Assembly (NCBI GenBank): GCA_012972825.1
Contig: JABDHL010000015.1
Location: 1-64,000 of the forward strand
Length of the DNA: 64,000 bases
Origin: Chlorobiaceae bacterium
GTDB taxonomy: Bacteria > Bacteroidota > Chlorobiia > Chlorobiales > Chlorobiaceae
Direction: 5' to 3'
The translations under genes and the position numbers were made by a program. The stretch's first letter is position 1, and the number at the start of each line of letters is the position of its first letter. The notes beneath the pieces were generated by a model. It was not told the origin of the DNA. It did no database searches and saw nothing but the letters and a program-made list of their open reading frames with translations. Positions 43,778 to 55,211 of this stretch are shown one piece after another.

Positions 43778-45502
43778 ATGCAGAGTCACGTCGAGAATAA
43801 TGGAGGCCAGCGGCGGCCTTTTTTGTTGAGGCAGAGGATGGCGGGGGCTCTCCTGGCTCTTTTATGCTTCTGCTGTGTTCCTTCATCCTGTCTCTATTCG
43901 GCAACTGCTGATAACGGCAAAGAGTATTTCGATATTTATAAAAGTATCGACCTTTTCGGTGAGGTTTATCGGGAGGTTTCAAAAAATTATGTCGATACGC
44001 TCAATGTCAGCAGGCTGATCTATGCCGGTATCGATGGTATGCTCAATACCCTAGATCCCTATACGGTTTTTCTGGACGAAGATGATTCGGGTGATCTTGA
44101 TGATATGACAAACGGACAGTATGCCGGCATCGGTGTTATAATTTCGCCGCTTGATGGTGTATTTTTTGTTACATCTGTTGTTGACGGCAGTGCTGCAGCA
44201 AAGGCGGGTATAAGGGCTGGGGATGCGATTGCTGCCATTGACAGCAAGAATGTAAAGAAGTCATCGTTTGACGAGGTCAAGTCGCTGATGAAGGGAGCTG
44301 CCGGTACTCCCCTTTCGCTCATGCTGGAGCGAGAGGGGTTGCCACCCTTTTCTGTAAGGGTGATTCGGGAAGAGGTGCGGATCAGTCCGGTAAGTTATTC
44401 TGCTCTTATTGGGGGTATCGGCTATGTCGAGATGAAGAATTTCAGCGCTCATTCGGCAGAAAATCTGCGCGAGGCCATTATAGGCCTTCAGCGTCAAGCA
44501 TCGGAGAAGCATATTGCGATGAAAGGAATTATTCTCGATCTGAGAAACAATCCCGGGGGACTTCTTACTGTGGCTGTTGATGTTGCCTCGCTTTTTGTCA
44601 ATAAAGGCAGTCTGGTTGTTTCAATTCGCGGGAGGATGCCGGATACCGCCAAAGACTATGTAACAGTGACCTCTCCCATCGATGCAGCACTTCCACTTGC
44701 AGTGCTTATCAATTCCGATAGCGCATCTGCATCTGAAATTGTCGCTGGCGCGATTCAGGATTTCGACCGCGGTGTTATTATCGGTGAGCGTTCCTTCGGC
44801 AAAGGCCTGGTGCAGTCAGTTATAAGGATTTCCTACAATAATACCCTGAAGCTTACAACAGCAAAGTACTATACTCCCTCTGGCCGTTTAATCCAGAAGG
44901 AAAAAGAAACGCCTCACGATTCCCGCAAGGTGCTGCACAAGGCAAAAGAGGATACTGCAGTTAAGGTTTTCTATACCAGAGGCAAAAGAAAAGTCTATGG
45001 CAGTGGGGGGATTATGCCTGATATCCATATAGCAGATCCGGCTAAGTCACCATATCTCACTGCACTCCGTAAGAAGGGCATGATTTTTCTTTTTACCTCA
45101 TTTTACTGTTCATCTCACACCGTTTTGCCGCCGCAACCGTTTGATCGCCAGGCATTGATGGCTTCATTCAGTGATTTTTTGCGCAGAAAGAATTTTGTTT
45201 TCACGTCTGAGACAGAACGTCGCTTCAATGAGATGAAGGAGAGTATGAAGAAAACCTCAGGGGATGATTATGGCGAATGGATGAAGACGCTTGCCGGACT
45301 GCAGCCGGAGGTCAACAGATTTAAGGAGCATGAGATCGCCAAAGAGTCCGAGATTGTCGGGCAGATGCTTGAACAGGAGATTATTCGCCATTATAACGAG
45401 CGAATTGCCCGAAAGGCAGAACTCGATCATGATATGGTTGTTAAAAAAGCGCTTGAGGTGCTTTCCGATTCCCGTCAATATTCAGGGATTCTTCATCACT
45501 GA
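43778..45502 (+). CDS. S41-family C-terminal processing peptidase (CtpA/Prc-like)
   Basis: 574 residues. N-terminal signal anchor (MAGALLALLCFCCVPSSC), then PDZ domain about 110-190 (GIGVIISPLDGVFFVTSVV, KAGIRAGDAIAAIDS), and S41 protease domain with LINSDSASASEIVAGAIQDF (catalytic Ser) and ERSFGKGLVQSV (catalytic Lys). The C-terminal domain is helical. It acts in the periplasm on substrate C-termini. It could serve quality control or precursor maturation. Confidence 0.92.
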   Translation: MQSHVENNGGQRRPFLLRQRMAGALLALLCFCCVPSSCLYSATADNGKEYFDIYKSIDLFGEVYREVSKNYVDTLNVSRLIYAGIDGMLNTLDPYTVFLDEDDSGDLDDMTNGQYAGIGVIISPLDGVFFVTSVVDGSAAAKAGIRAGDAIAAIDSKNVKKSSFDEVKSLMKGAAGTPLSLMLEREGLPPFSVRVIREEVRISPVSYSALIGGIGYVEMKNFSAHSAENLREAIIGLQRQASEKHIAMKGIILDLRNNPGGLLTVAVDVASLFVNKGSLVVSIRGRMPDTAKDYVTVTSPIDAALPLAVLINSDSASASEIVAGAIQDFDRGVIIGERSFGKGLVQSVIRISYNNTLKLTTAKYYTPSGRLIQKEKETPHDSRKVLHKAKEDTAVKVFYTRGKRKVYGSGGIMPDIHIADPAKSPYLTALRKKGMIFLFTSFYCSSHTVLPPQPFDRQALMASFSDFLRRKNFVFTSETERRFNEMKESMKKTSGDDYGEWMKTLAGLQPEVNRFKEHEIAKESEIVGQMLEQEIIRHYNERIARKAELDHDMVVKKALEVLSDSRQYSGILHH

Positions 45503-46179
45503 CCTTTCAGCATCAGCCCCGCCTCAAACTCACGGATTTTACGATGCGCACCAATGGCTATCATGAGATTGCTGACGGTCAGCAGGCTTTCAGCAAGTCC
45601 GTGAAGCAGGTCGTCGTGTGAAAGTGTCGGATAGCCCCGAACTACAGTAGCAAGGTAGATACAGTAAACAGTCACCGAGATAAAGACAAGTACAAACCAG
45701 AATCCGGCAACAGTAAGTGCTGAAAAAATAGTCCGGTCACGCCTGAAGAGAACCAGCAGCAGTACCAGAAAGGTGAGATAGACGACACTTGACAGCTGAA
45801 GAATGGTGTCAAAGATATCCGCACCCATATAGGATTGCGGCTTTCCGGTAAATATGATTGCTATACATGCGGCTCCATAGACCGCGGCTGGACTTTTTCC
45901 GGTTGTTTTCAGGAGGTTCAGGGTCGCCCACAAGAGGGAAATGCTGCCGAAAAAATTGATTACCTCCGACAGATCAAGAAGGAGAGGAATGGAATCCGTT
46001 GAGAGGTGATAACCAAGAACAAAGAAACTGCCGATCCAGTGCGGCAGCATGGCAAGGCCGAAGAGGCGGATGTTGCGCTTTCCTGTCAATGTGCCGTATC
46101 GGAAAATCAAGGCTGCGCCTATGCCCCATTCAAGGGCAGAGGAAATATGAATAAACCAGTTTGGAAAAGAGAGAAGCAT
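45496..46179 (-). CDS. Ycf49-like membrane protein (DUF2499-type), beside bchP
   Basis: 227 residues, about seven hydrophobic helices. The N-terminus (FPNWFIHISSALEWGIGAAL, then GLAMLPHWIGSFFVLGYH) resembles DUF2499/Ycf49 proteins of cyanobacteria and plastids; the C-terminal half may correspond to the companion DUF3593 domain, so this could be a fusion. The ATG immediately follows the bchP stop with no gap, so translational coupling is likely. Its end overlaps the peptidase gene by 7 bases. A role in photosynthetic membrane or pigment assembly is inferred from the neighbour and family phylogeny. Confidence 0.7.
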   Translation of the reverse strand: MLLSFPNWFIHISSALEWGIGAALIFRYGTLTGKRNIRLFGLAMLPHWIGSFFVLGYHLSTDSIPLLLDLSEVINFFGSISLLWATLNLLKTTGKSPAAVYGAACIAIIFTGKPQSYMGADIFDTILQLSSVVYLTFLVLLLVLFRRDRTIFSALTVAGFWFVLVFISVTVYCIYLATVVRGYPTLSHDDLLHGLAESLLTVSNLMIAIGAHRKIREFEAGLMLKGQ

Positions 46180-47322
46180 TTAAGAGCCCTTGATCAAATG
46201 GTAGATGTTTTTGGAAAAGATTTTCATCTGGGTTGACCAGGGGGCTGGAACCATTTTTTTGTAGAGATAGGAGTCAAAGGTGATCTGCTGCACGTCATCG
46301 TCGGCGCATATTGCCACAAAGCTTTCTCTCAGCCGATCATTTCGGTAGTAAACCGCCTGCAGCACTTCAAGCCCGAAAAAGATCGGTGCATAGAGTTTGC
46401 GGAACTCATCTTCATAGCTCTTGAGTGGAGCATTATTTTTGAGGTGCTCGATCATGGCCCGTGCTCCAAGCTTTCCTGAACGCATGGCGAAGAATATACC
46501 CTCTCCGTTAGCCGGTGTCACCAGCCCTGCAGCATCCCCGATCAGGATGGACCTCTCAGCAGTAAATGATTTCCGCGGCTTCATCGGGATTTTAGCTGCC
46601 TCGTCAAGATAGGGTCGCTCAGTAATCCCTATCTTTTCAATAAAACGCTTCTGAAGCGTCTTGATATTGTGCCGGTTGTCCTCCGTGCCGGTACCGATGG
46701 CGAGGTGATCTGCCTTGGGAAAAATCCAGCCGTAAAAGTCGGGAGATACTTCACCGTCAAACCAGATTTCAACAATATCACTGAATTTCTTGATGGCAGG
46801 CGTGTATTTGAATCGCTGCTGCATGGCAATGACTTTCAGCTCATTAGGCGGAAAGTGCAGTTCATCAGCGGTTTTAGAGTTCGCCCCGTCAGCGCCGATA
46901 ATTCGATGAACTTCGAGAGGTGGTACCTTGTTGTTGAGGGTGTTGATGAGAAAGCCGCTGCCCGAAGGCTTGATGGCAGTAACCAGTCCTTCAATAACGA
47001 TTGCACCTGCCTTTTCAGCTTCTGAACGAAGATGGCTGTCAAAAATTTCACGACGTACCATGCCGACATAGCCGTTCGGCATACGCATTTCAATAATTCT
47101 GCCTTTCGGAGATCGAGCTCTCATTCGTGAAAGCTTTTTTTCCACAAGGACGGAAGGTATGTTGAACTCTTCGATAAGTCCAAGAGGAATGGCGCCTCCG
47201 CAGGGTTTGACATTATCAAAGTTTCGCTCAAGAAGAACCGTTGAAACTCCTCCCCTTGCCAGTTCGGCAGCAGCAACAGCACCTGAAGGGCCTCCTCCTA
47301 TGACTGCGACATCGTAACGCAT
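46180..47322 (-). CDS. bchP: Geranylgeranyl reductase, BchP/ChlP-type
   Basis: 380 residues. N-terminal FAD-binding motif [20 protein letters not shown], followed by [15 protein letters not shown], the characteristic GGR pattern, then [13 protein letters not shown] and [16 protein letters not shown]. BchP reduces the geranylgeranyl tail of bacteriochlorophyll to phytyl using NADPH. GSB carry related reductases for chlorophyll and carotenoid tails, so a paralogue acting on another isoprenoid is possible. Confidence 0.85.
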   Translation of the reverse strand: MRYDVAVIGGGPSGAVAAAELARGGVSTVLLERNFDNVKPCGGAIPLGLIEEFNIPSVLVEKKLSRMRARSPKGRIIEMRMPNGYVGMVRREIFDSHLRSEAEKAGAIVIEGLVTAIKPSGSGFLINTLNNKVPPLEVHRIIGADGANSKTADELHFPPNELKVIAMQQRFKYTPAIKKFSDIVEIWFDGEVSPDFYGWIFPKADHLAIGTGTEDNRHNIKTLQKRFIEKIGITERPYLDEAAKIPMKPRKSFTAERSILIGDAAGLVTPANGEGIFFAMRSGKLGARAMIEHLKNNAPLKSYEDEFRKLYAPIFFGLEVLQAVYYRNDRLRESFVAICADDDVQQITFDSYLYKKMVPAPWSTQMKIFSKNIYHLIKGS

Positions 47323-47357
47323 TGTTATAAAAAGTAATTAACCATCATTGACGCTCC

Positions 47358-48827
47358 TTAAACGAGCTTTGAAGCGAGAAACTCTTTGACTCTCGAAAGG
47401 TCGATTCTCTCCTGCAAAGCGCTGTCGCGGTAACGCACGGTTACGGTGTGCTCTTCAAGCGACTGGTGGTCCACTGTAATACAGAAGGGTGTGCCTATTT
47501 CATCCTGCCTCCGGTAGCGTTTGCCGATAGAACCTGCATCATCATACTGGACAAGGAAGTCTGTGGAAAGTTCATCATGCAGCTTCGCCGCTGCCTCACC
47601 CATTCCACCCTTTTTCATGAGTGGCAGTACTGCAGCTTTTACAGGCGCCACTTTCGGCGACAGTCTAAGTACCACGCGCTCTTCACCGTCAACGGCATCC
47701 TCCGTATAGGCGTCCGCAAGAAGAGCAAGGAAGAGTCGATCGCATCCGGCTGAGGTTTCAACGACATAAGGGAGGTAACGTTCGTTGGTGAGCTGGTCGA
47801 TATACTCCATATTTTTGCCCGAGAACTCCTGATGCTGTTTCAGGTCAAAATCGGTTCTCGAGTGGATTCCTTCGATCTCCTCGATACCAAACGGGAACTC
47901 GAACTTGATGTCGTAGGCAAGGTCGGCGTAGTGAGCCAGCTTGTCGTGCCTGTACCAGTGAAGTTTCTCTCTGCTGATCCCAAGAGAGCTAGTATACCAG
48001 TTGAAACGCTCTTCTCTCCATGCTTCAAACGCTTCAGCCTGTGTTCCGGGTTTTACAAAGAACTGCATCTCCATCTGCTCAAACTCAACCATGCGGAAGA
48101 TGAAGTTCCCTTTCACTATCTCATTCCGGAAAGCCTTGCCGATCTGCGCAATACCGAATGGTACCTTCATACGCGAAGATTCACGCACGTTATGGAAGTT
48201 TACAAAAATGCCCTGTGCGGTTTCAGGCCGCAGATAGACAATACTTGATGTATCGGCCACTGCTCCCATATTGCACTGGAACATCAGGTTGAACTGACGT
48301 ACCTCTGTCCAGTCGCCCGATCCGGTATCCTGTGCCTTGATTCCCTCAGCCATGATCATCTCATAAAGTGCCCGGTTTGAATCCGTCGCTCCAGCAGCAG
48401 CTTCGTAGGCGGTCTGTACTCTCAGGAGATCCTCTTCTTTCCCCTCACGGCGCAGTTTTTCAATATGGTTTTCAATCAGATGGTCGGCTCGGTAGCGTCT
48501 TTTGGTAGTTTTGTCATCAATCATCGGATCGTTGAAACTCGACACATGTCCTGAAGCCTCCCAGACTCTCGGATTCATCATGATCGAGGCATCAATGCCG
48601 ACAATATTGTGGTGGCGGCGTGTCATCGAGTTCCACCAGAGATCCTTGATATTTCTTTTCAACTCACTGCCCAGCGGTCCGTAGTCAAAGCAGGAAGAGA
48701 GGCCTTCATATATCTCCGACGAAGGAAAAATAAACCCTCGTCGCTTGGCAAGTGAAACCAGTTTATGCATGACTTTATCAGGCGGCAGATTCAAACTCTG
48801 TACCCGTTTCTGTTCAGAATTGCTCAT
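47358..48827 (-). CDS. glyS: Glycyl-tRNA synthetase, class II alpha2 type
   Basis: 489 residues from the ATG at 48827 (MSNSEQKRVQSL). It carries KRRGFIFPSSEIYEGLSSCF, YGPLGSELKRNIKDLWW, motif 2 in QIGKAFRNEIVKGNFIFRMV and motif 3 in ETSAGCDRLFLALL. Length and motifs fit the single-chain dimeric type, not the alpha2beta2 form. It charges tRNA-Gly with glycine. Confidence 0.95.
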   Translation of the reverse strand: MSNSEQKRVQSLNLPPDKVMHKLVSLAKRRGFIFPSSEIYEGLSSCFDYGPLGSELKRNIKDLWWNSMTRRHHNIVGIDASIMMNPRVWEASGHVSSFNDPMIDDKTTKRRYRADHLIENHIEKLRREGKEEDLLRVQTAYEAAAGATDSNRALYEMIMAEGIKAQDTGSGDWTEVRQFNLMFQCNMGAVADTSSIVYLRPETAQGIFVNFHNVRESSRMKVPFGIAQIGKAFRNEIVKGNFIFRMVEFEQMEMQFFVKPGTQAEAFEAWREERFNWYTSSLGISREKLHWYRHDKLAHYADLAYDIKFEFPFGIEEIEGIHSRTDFDLKQHQEFSGKNMEYIDQLTNERYLPYVVETSAGCDRLFLALLADAYTEDAVDGEERVVLRLSPKVAPVKAAVLPLMKKGGMGEAAAKLHDELSTDFLVQYDDAGSIGKRYRRQDEIGTPFCITVDHQSLEEHTVTVRYRDSALQERIDLSRVKEFLASKLV

Positions 48828-49192
48828 GTTCATCCAAAATTTTGTGAAAAAATCCCGCTGGATTCCTGTTCAATTGAAAACATTGAATATAAGAAACAAA
48901 GGAGGATTATTTGCCAGAAGAGGAGGTTGTGTCGTTTGCCAACGCCACTTCTTGTCATCCCGTCTTCGTTTTGTGTCATCCGTTCTCCGGTTGTTGTCAT
49001 CCCGATCGAAGAGAGGGATCTCATGAAGTTCCATTAGATTTCTCACGATGTTCGAAATGACACGGGGTGATATTCGAAATGACACGGGGTGATGTTTGCA
49101 ATGACACAGGAAGATGTTTGAAATGATGCAGGGTGATGTTGTGAAAGTTATTGTTGATGAAAGGCAAATTGCCATCCGTCCGGATTATTTTC
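48828..49192. repeat. Tandem and inverted repeats upstream of glyS
   Basis: No gene. Three 21-bp units beginning gtcatcc (48954-49015) face four 22-bp units containing aatgac (49047-49134) in the opposite orientation, so the two sides form an imperfect inverted array around 49016-49046. No spacer variability or leader suggests CRISPR. It may hold the glyS promoter. Confidence 0.7.
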
Positions 49193-49510
49193 TCACCCCG
49201 TCTGGATTTCGGTTTTAAGGGCGATCTCTTCAAGAATTGAGCTGACCTTCAGGCAGTTGCTCATGGGGCCGAAATAGACAATGCTCCGACCGCGGGTGTG
49301 AACTTCCCATGTGCATCGTTCTGCTTGCTGACGGCTGCATTGCGTGGCTTTTATGATCTGTTGAATTACCTCGTCGAAGGAGTGCTCTTCATCATTGAAC
49401 AGCACAACTCGGTATGAATCAAGGGTTTCTGTGCCGGATTTTTTTTCGGACTCTTTTGTACCAGGCACCGGTAAGGATGCTTTCAACCTGGTCAGAAGGG
49501 AGAAGTTCAT
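49193..49510 (-). CDS. clpS: ATP-dependent Clp protease adaptor ClpS
   Basis: 105 residues from the ATG at 49510. A start at 49570 would add a 20-residue stretch foreign to the family. ClpS core: [20 protein letters not shown], then [19 protein letters not shown], ending on a helix. It delivers N-degron substrates to ClpA/ClpP. No clpA lies next to it here. Confidence 0.85.
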   Translation of the reverse strand: MNFSLLTRLKASLPVPGTKESEKKSGTETLDSYRVVLFNDEEHSFDEVIQQIIKATQCSRQQAERCTWEVHTRGRSIVYFGPMSNCLKVSSILEEIALKTEIQTG

Positions 49511-49579
49511 GGTTATACCGTGCTTGCTTTTTAAAACCGTAAAATAGGAAATGCAACCCCATAGATGCAACAGGGCAGG

Positions 49580-50527
49580 CTATTCTTCAATAACTGGTTC
49601 GAGTGCTCCAAGTGAAAATGTGCCTGTCGGTGAAATCTGAACCCTGAAACGGGCTCCGACGGGGAGAGTCATCAAATTAGAGATATGGCCGTAAGAAATT
49701 CCGGAGAGCACCGTTGCGTGCTTGTTGAGTGTGCTGTAATAGTCAAAGACTTTTTTCATTCGTTCATTCTCTCCTGTTTTCCCGGCTTCACCTGAGAACT
49801 GGCCGAAAAGAAGAGCACTGCAGCCAGCAAGAAGGTTCGCATTGGAAAGGTGCGAGAGCATTCGGTCGATCCGGTATGCCGGCTCGTTGATGTCTTCGAG
49901 AAAAAGAAGGGTCTCTTTGAAAGATGGTATAAAGGGGGTGCCGATCATGGCGGAGAGTACCGAAAGGTTTCCTCCGATGAGCTGGCCTTCAGCTGTTCCT
50001 GCTCTGATGCAGGTAACCGGATGACTTGGATGGTTCTGAAGGGAGAGTGCAAAGTTCGGAGCGGTGAGCATGCCCCAGAAATGTTCTTCGGTATAGGGAG
50101 TTGGCGAATAGAGTTCTGTGGCAAGCATTGGTCCTGAGAAACTGATCAGGCCGGTTTTTGCGTAGAGGGCGAGAGAGAGTGCGGTAATGTCAGAATAACC
50201 GGCAAGGATTTTCGGATTTGCGGCTATAAGGCTGTAATCAATATAATTGAGCAGGCGTGCGGCGCCGGCTCCTCCCCTCAGGCAGAATATTGCCTGAACG
50301 TAAGGGTCGCTGAACATGTCGTGAATATCATGAAGCTTTTGTTTGTCGGCAATAGCGGGGTCTGGATCAATACGGTTCAAATGGACGGAAGGCTTAACGT
50401 TATAGCCGTTATTTTCGAGATAGCTTATCGCCTGCCCGATTTTTTCAGGATAAGCGCAATGTGACGATGGGGAGATTAGCCCGATTGTATCTCCCTTGCG
50501 CAGGGCTTTTGGGGTAAGGTTTTTCAT
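49580..50527 (-). CDS. LD-carboxypeptidase, peptidase family S66
   Basis: 315 residues from the ATG at 50527 (MKNLTPKALRKGDTIGLISP). A start at 50548 would lie inside a terminator stem. The nucleophile Ser is in LAGYSDITALS, preceded by FCLRGGAGAARLLNYID, and followed by the catalytic Glu/His region (TVLSGISYGHISN). Such cytosolic enzymes trim D-Ala from murein tetrapeptides during recycling. No signal peptide is visible. Confidence 0.9.
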   Translation of the reverse strand: MKNLTPKALRKGDTIGLISPSSHCAYPEKIGQAISYLENNGYNVKPSVHLNRIDPDPAIADKQKLHDIHDMFSDPYVQAIFCLRGGAGAARLLNYIDYSLIAANPKILAGYSDITALSLALYAKTGLISFSGPMLATELYSPTPYTEEHFWGMLTAPNFALSLQNHPSHPVTCIRAGTAEGQLIGGNLSVLSAMIGTPFIPSFKETLLFLEDINEPAYRIDRMLSHLSNANLLAGCSALLFGQFSGEAGKTGENERMKKVFDYYSTLNKHATVLSGISYGHISNLMTLPVGARFRVQISPTGTFSLGALEPVIEE

Positions 50528-50533
50528 AGAACC

Positions 50534-50570
50534 AAAAAACATCAGCACCCTTAAAGATGCTGATGTTTTT
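50534..50570 (-). terminator. Terminator of the atpDC operon
   Basis: catcagca pairs with tgctgatg around a ten-base loop and is flanked by A and T runs on both sides, so it could act in either direction. It ends the leftward atpDC operon about 17 bases after atpC and lies immediately before the LD-carboxypeptidase start. Confidence 0.75.
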
Positions 50571-50587
50571 TATTCATGGGCATGAAA

Positions 50588-50854
50588 TCAGGAAATATTT
50601 TCGGTCAGGAGAATAGCTTTGTTGCTGCTGACTTCCAGAAAGCCGTCCGAGATGGAAAATGATTGTTCGGTGCGATCTGCCAGAGCAAGCTTGACCTTGC
50701 CTGTTTTCAGTGAGGAAAGAAGGGGAGCATGGTTTTTCAGTATCTGAAATTGTCCGTTCTCTCCCGGTGCTGTAACACTGACAACCTCCCCTGAAAAATA
50801 GAGCTTCTGGGGAGTGACGATCTCTATTTTGAACCCTTTATCGGAATTCGCCAT
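50588..50854 (-). CDS. atpC: ATP synthase epsilon subunit
   Basis: 88 residues. Opens [20 protein letters not shown] and has the usual [11 protein letters not shown]-like segment ([19 protein letters not shown]). The protein is short: it covers the N-terminal beta-sandwich and lacks the C-terminal helical hairpin that inhibits ATPase activity in longer family members. It lies 14 bases after atpD. Confidence 0.93.
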   Translation of the reverse strand: MANSDKGFKIEIVTPQKLYFSGEVVSVTAPGENGQFQILKNHAPLLSSLKTGKVKLALADRTEQSFSISDGFLEVSSNKAILLTENIS

Positions 50855-50868
50855 GATTCTTGCCTGGT

Positions 50869-52278
<1,410 letters not shown>

Positions 52279-52353
52279 TTATAGAGTAATCAAACGTTCA
52301 GGCTTCAATTTTTCAGTGCTTGGGCGCCCGTTATAATGGCATTTCAGGTTACG

Positions 52354-52426
52354 AGCCACCTGCGGGAGTCGAACCCACGACCTACTATTTACGAAACAGT
52401 TGCTCTACCAACTGAGCTAAGGTGGC
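52354..52426 (-). tRNA. tRNA-Thr (CGT anticodon)
   Basis: 73 bases fold as a cloverleaf: acceptor gccacct/aggtggc, D arm gctc...gagc, anticodon stem actgt/atagt with loop ttcgtaa (CGT, reads ACG), T arm gtggg-ttcgact-cccgc. CCA is not encoded. It lies between atpD and the tlpA-like gene on the opposite strand. Confidence 0.95.
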
Positions 52427-52587
52427 TAAGCATATAAAAAAATCGAGTTGAAATATAATTTTTTTGATAAAGAAACACAAAGATAAATACATCCCATTTA
52501 TAGTCTTCAAAAAAAAGAAGAATTGTATATTAACAGTTGAAGGTGTCAGTGATGTTGCTTTTTTATTAACGGGAACTGAGTAATACA

Positions 52588-53133
52588 ATGATAAAGATGG
52601 TGAGGTATGCTTTACGGGCAGTTATGGTGAGTTGTGTTTTGTCGTGTGGTCTGGCCTGGTCGCTGTCTGCTGAACCTTCTGCAGATGCTCAGCCGCCGGT
52701 GCCGGCGTTTTCGGTAGTCTCACTGGATCGAAAACCAGTAGGTTCGGCAAACCTTACCGGTACAACCTATATCGTGAATTTTTTTGCTTCATGGTGTCCT
52801 CCCTGCCGTTCAGAAATTCCGGATATGGTTGCCCTTCAGCATCAATACGGTCGCAAAGGCTTTACGTTTATAGGTGTGGCGGTTAATGAAACCGAACCGA
52901 CTATCCGCGAGTTTATCAAAAAAAACAAGATCACCTATCCTGTTGTCATGGCTAACGAGCAGATAGTCAATGCCTTCAGCAGATATGTTGATGGAGGTAT
53001 ACGTGCAATTCCCACCTCTTTTGTTGTTAACTCTTCAGGCAGGATTATCCAGGTCATTACCGGCGCACGAAGTAAAGAGGTGTTTGAACAAATTATTCTT
53101 GATGCTCAAAAGAAACGCAGGATATCTAAATAA
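52588..53133 (+). CDS. TlpA-type periplasmic thioredoxin-like protein
   Basis: 181 residues. A signal peptide (VMVSCVLSCGLAWSLSAEPS) is followed by a thioredoxin domain with active site SWCPPCRSEIP (Cys-Pro-Pro-Cys). The TlpA/ResA insertion and cis-proline (AIPTSFVVN) are present. It probably reduces or isomerises disulfides in periplasmic cytochrome c or other thiol proteins; the partner is not shown. A terminator ends the transcript at 53206-53242. Confidence 0.9.
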   Translation: MIKMVRYALRAVMVSCVLSCGLAWSLSAEPSADAQPPVPAFSVVSLDRKPVGSANLTGTTYIVNFFASWCPPCRSEIPDMVALQHQYGRKGFTFIGVAVNETEPTIREFIKKNKITYPVVMANEQIVNAFSRYVDGGIRAIPTSFVVNSSGRIIQVITGARSKEVFEQIILDAQKKRRISK

Positions 53134-53205
53134 AGCCTTCATCACATGAATGATGGTTGTCAGCCCCGGATGGTAATAACAATCCGGACATAATTTTATT
53201 CTTAT

Positions 53206-53242
53206 ACGTCTGCAGTCAGTGATGGTTGCGGACGTTTTTTTT
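53206..53242 (+). terminator. Rho-independent terminator after the TlpA-like gene
   Basis: acgtctgca pairs with tgcggacgt (one G-U pair) around a 12-base loop and is followed by eight T residues. Confidence 0.75.
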
Positions 53243-53272
53243 GTATAACCTTTAGACAATGAAAGAAAGATC

Positions 53273-55138
53273 ATGACGTTACTTCAGATTAATCCTCCGG
53301 ATTATGTGAAAAACAAAAAGCTGATTCAGTGGGTTCAGCAAACCGCCGATCTCTGTCGGCCGAGTTCTGTCCACTGGTGCGATGGCTCTCAGGAAGAGTA
53401 CGATACCCTCTGTCATCAGATGGTGAAGAGCGGCACCTTCATCAAACTTTCCGAAGAGAAACGTCCGAACAGCTATTTGTGTCGTTCGGACCCGAGTGAT
53501 GTAGCAAGGGTTGAAGACAGGACCTACATCTGCAGCCTCCGTCGCCAGGATGCCGGTCCGACCAATAACTGGGTTGCACCCAAAGAGATGAAAGAGACTC
53601 TCAATGAGCTGTTCACCGGCTGTATGGAAGGCAGAACCATGTATGTCATTCCTTTCAGCATGGGTCCTCTCGGGTCACATATTGCCCATATCGGAGTTGA
53701 AATTTCCGATTCTCCTTATGTCGTGACCAACATGCGTATTATGACGAGAATGGGGCGCAGCGTCATGGAACTGCTTGGTGAAACCAAAGAATTTGTGCCT
53801 TGCCTGCACTCTGTCGGTGCGCCGCTTGAGCCCGGTGCGATTGATGTTGCATGGCCCTGCAATGAAAAGAAATATATCGTTCATTTCCCCGAAGAGAGGT
53901 TGATTGTCTCTTATGGCAGTGGTTATGGCGGTAATGCGCTTCTTGGAAAGAAATGTTTTGCGCTGCGTATAGCCTCTTCCATGGCCCGTGATGAAGGCTG
54001 GCTTGCTGAACATATGCTGATTCTCGGTGTTGAATCTCCTGAAGGTGAAAAAACGTATATTGGCGCAGCATTCCCGAGTGCCTGTGGTAAAACAAATTTT
54101 GCAATGCTCATTCCGCCCCACTCTTTTGAAGGCTGGAAGGTGACTACCATCGGAGACGATATTGCCTGGATCAAGCCCGGTGAGGATGGTCGCCTTCATG
54201 CTATCAATCCGGAATATGGCTTTTTCGGTGTTGCGCCCGGTACCTCGGATCAGTCAAATCCGAATGCGATGGCGACTCTCTCAAAGAACTGTATTTTTAC
54301 CAATGTCGCCATGACCCCGGACGGAGATGTCTGGTGGGAGGGAATGACCAAGGTTCCGCCCGATGAACTTATCGATTGGCAGGGTAATCGGTGGACTCCC
54401 GATTGTGGAAGGGTTTCATCGCATCCCAATGCCCGTTTTACCTCTCCTGCAAGTCAGTGCCCTTCGCTTGATCCCGACTGGGAAAACCCTAAGGGCGTGC
54501 CGATCAGTGCCTTTATTTTTGGCGGGCGTCGTGGTGATACGGTTCCACTTGTGTATCAGTCTGCAAACTGGAATTTCGGGGTCTATCTTGCAGCAACCAT
54601 GGGTTCTGAAAAAACCGCTGCTGCAGCCGGAACGATCGGCGAAGTTCGCCGCGATCCTTTTGCCATGATTCCTTTCTGCGGCTATCATATGGGCGATTAC
54701 TTCAATCACTGGCTGCATGTAGGGCGTACTCTTCAGGAACCGCCAAGAATTTTCGGTGTCAACTGGTTCCGCAAAGATGAAAACGGCAAGTTTCTCTGGC
54801 CGGGTTTCGGTGATAATATGCGTGTGCTGAAGTGGATTGTCGGACGTGTGCGTGGACATGCTGCTGCGATTGAAAGTCCGCTGGGGTGGATGCCAAAGTA
54901 TGAGTCGATCGATTGGAGTGGTCTTGAAGAGATGACGTCAGAGAAGTTTTCAAAACTGATGTCGGTAGACCGTGAAGCATGGAAGAAAGAGCTTCTTTCG
55001 CATGAGGAGCTTTTTGCCATGATTTATGACCGGCTTCCCAAAGAGTTCACCCATATCAGGGAGCTTATGCTTTCCACTCTCTGGCTTTCTCCAGAGCACT
55101 GGTCACTGGCTCCGGAAGATTATTCCCTCGACAGCTGA
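53273..55138 (+). CDS. pckG: Phosphoenolpyruvate carboxykinase (GTP)
   Basis: 621 residues, the GTP-type length. Active-site [16 protein letters not shown] holds the P-loop and the reactive Cys, [20 protein letters not shown] the metal Asp region. It interconverts oxaloacetate and PEP. In an organism fixing CO2 by the reductive TCA cycle it can draw PEP off for sugar synthesis or run in reverse to replenish C4 acids; direction here is inference. A long terminator follows. Confidence 0.96.
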   Translation: MTLLQINPPDYVKNKKLIQWVQQTADLCRPSSVHWCDGSQEEYDTLCHQMVKSGTFIKLSEEKRPNSYLCRSDPSDVARVEDRTYICSLRRQDAGPTNNWVAPKEMKETLNELFTGCMEGRTMYVIPFSMGPLGSHIAHIGVEISDSPYVVTNMRIMTRMGRSVMELLGETKEFVPCLHSVGAPLEPGAIDVAWPCNEKKYIVHFPEERLIVSYGSGYGGNALLGKKCFALRIASSMARDEGWLAEHMLILGVESPEGEKTYIGAAFPSACGKTNFAMLIPPHSFEGWKVTTIGDDIAWIKPGEDGRLHAINPEYGFFGVAPGTSDQSNPNAMATLSKNCIFTNVAMTPDGDVWWEGMTKVPPDELIDWQGNRWTPDCGRVSSHPNARFTSPASQCPSLDPDWENPKGVPISAFIFGGRRGDTVPLVYQSANWNFGVYLAATMGSEKTAAAAGTIGEVRRDPFAMIPFCGYHMGDYFNHWLHVGRTLQEPPRIFGVNWFRKDENGKFLWPGFGDNMRVLKWIVGRVRGHAAAIESPLGWMPKYESIDWSGLEEMTSEKFSKLMSVDREAWKKELLSHEELFAMIYDRLPKEFTHIRELMLSTLWLSPEHWSLAPEDYSLDS

Positions 55139-55153
55139 TAATCGTGTCGTGGA

Positions 55154-55196
55154 AATAACAGAAAAGGCGCCTTTAAAAGGTGCCTTTTCTGTTATT
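55154..55196. terminator. Bidirectional terminator between pckG and dodecin
   Basis: aataacagaaaaggcgcctt and its near-perfect complement aggtgccttttctgttatt surround a four-base loop. T runs lie on both strands, fitting its place between convergent genes. Confidence 0.85.
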
Positions 55197-55211
55197 ATCC
55201 TGTTGTTTCGA

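Noticed and set aside
45291-45566. Small + strand frame across the ctpA/Ycf49 junction
   Set aside because: Antisense/overlapping two well-supported genes; no sequence support.
49047-49134. Possible CRISPR array
   Set aside because: Units are contiguous 22-bp tandem repeats with no unique spacers and no cas genes in the window.
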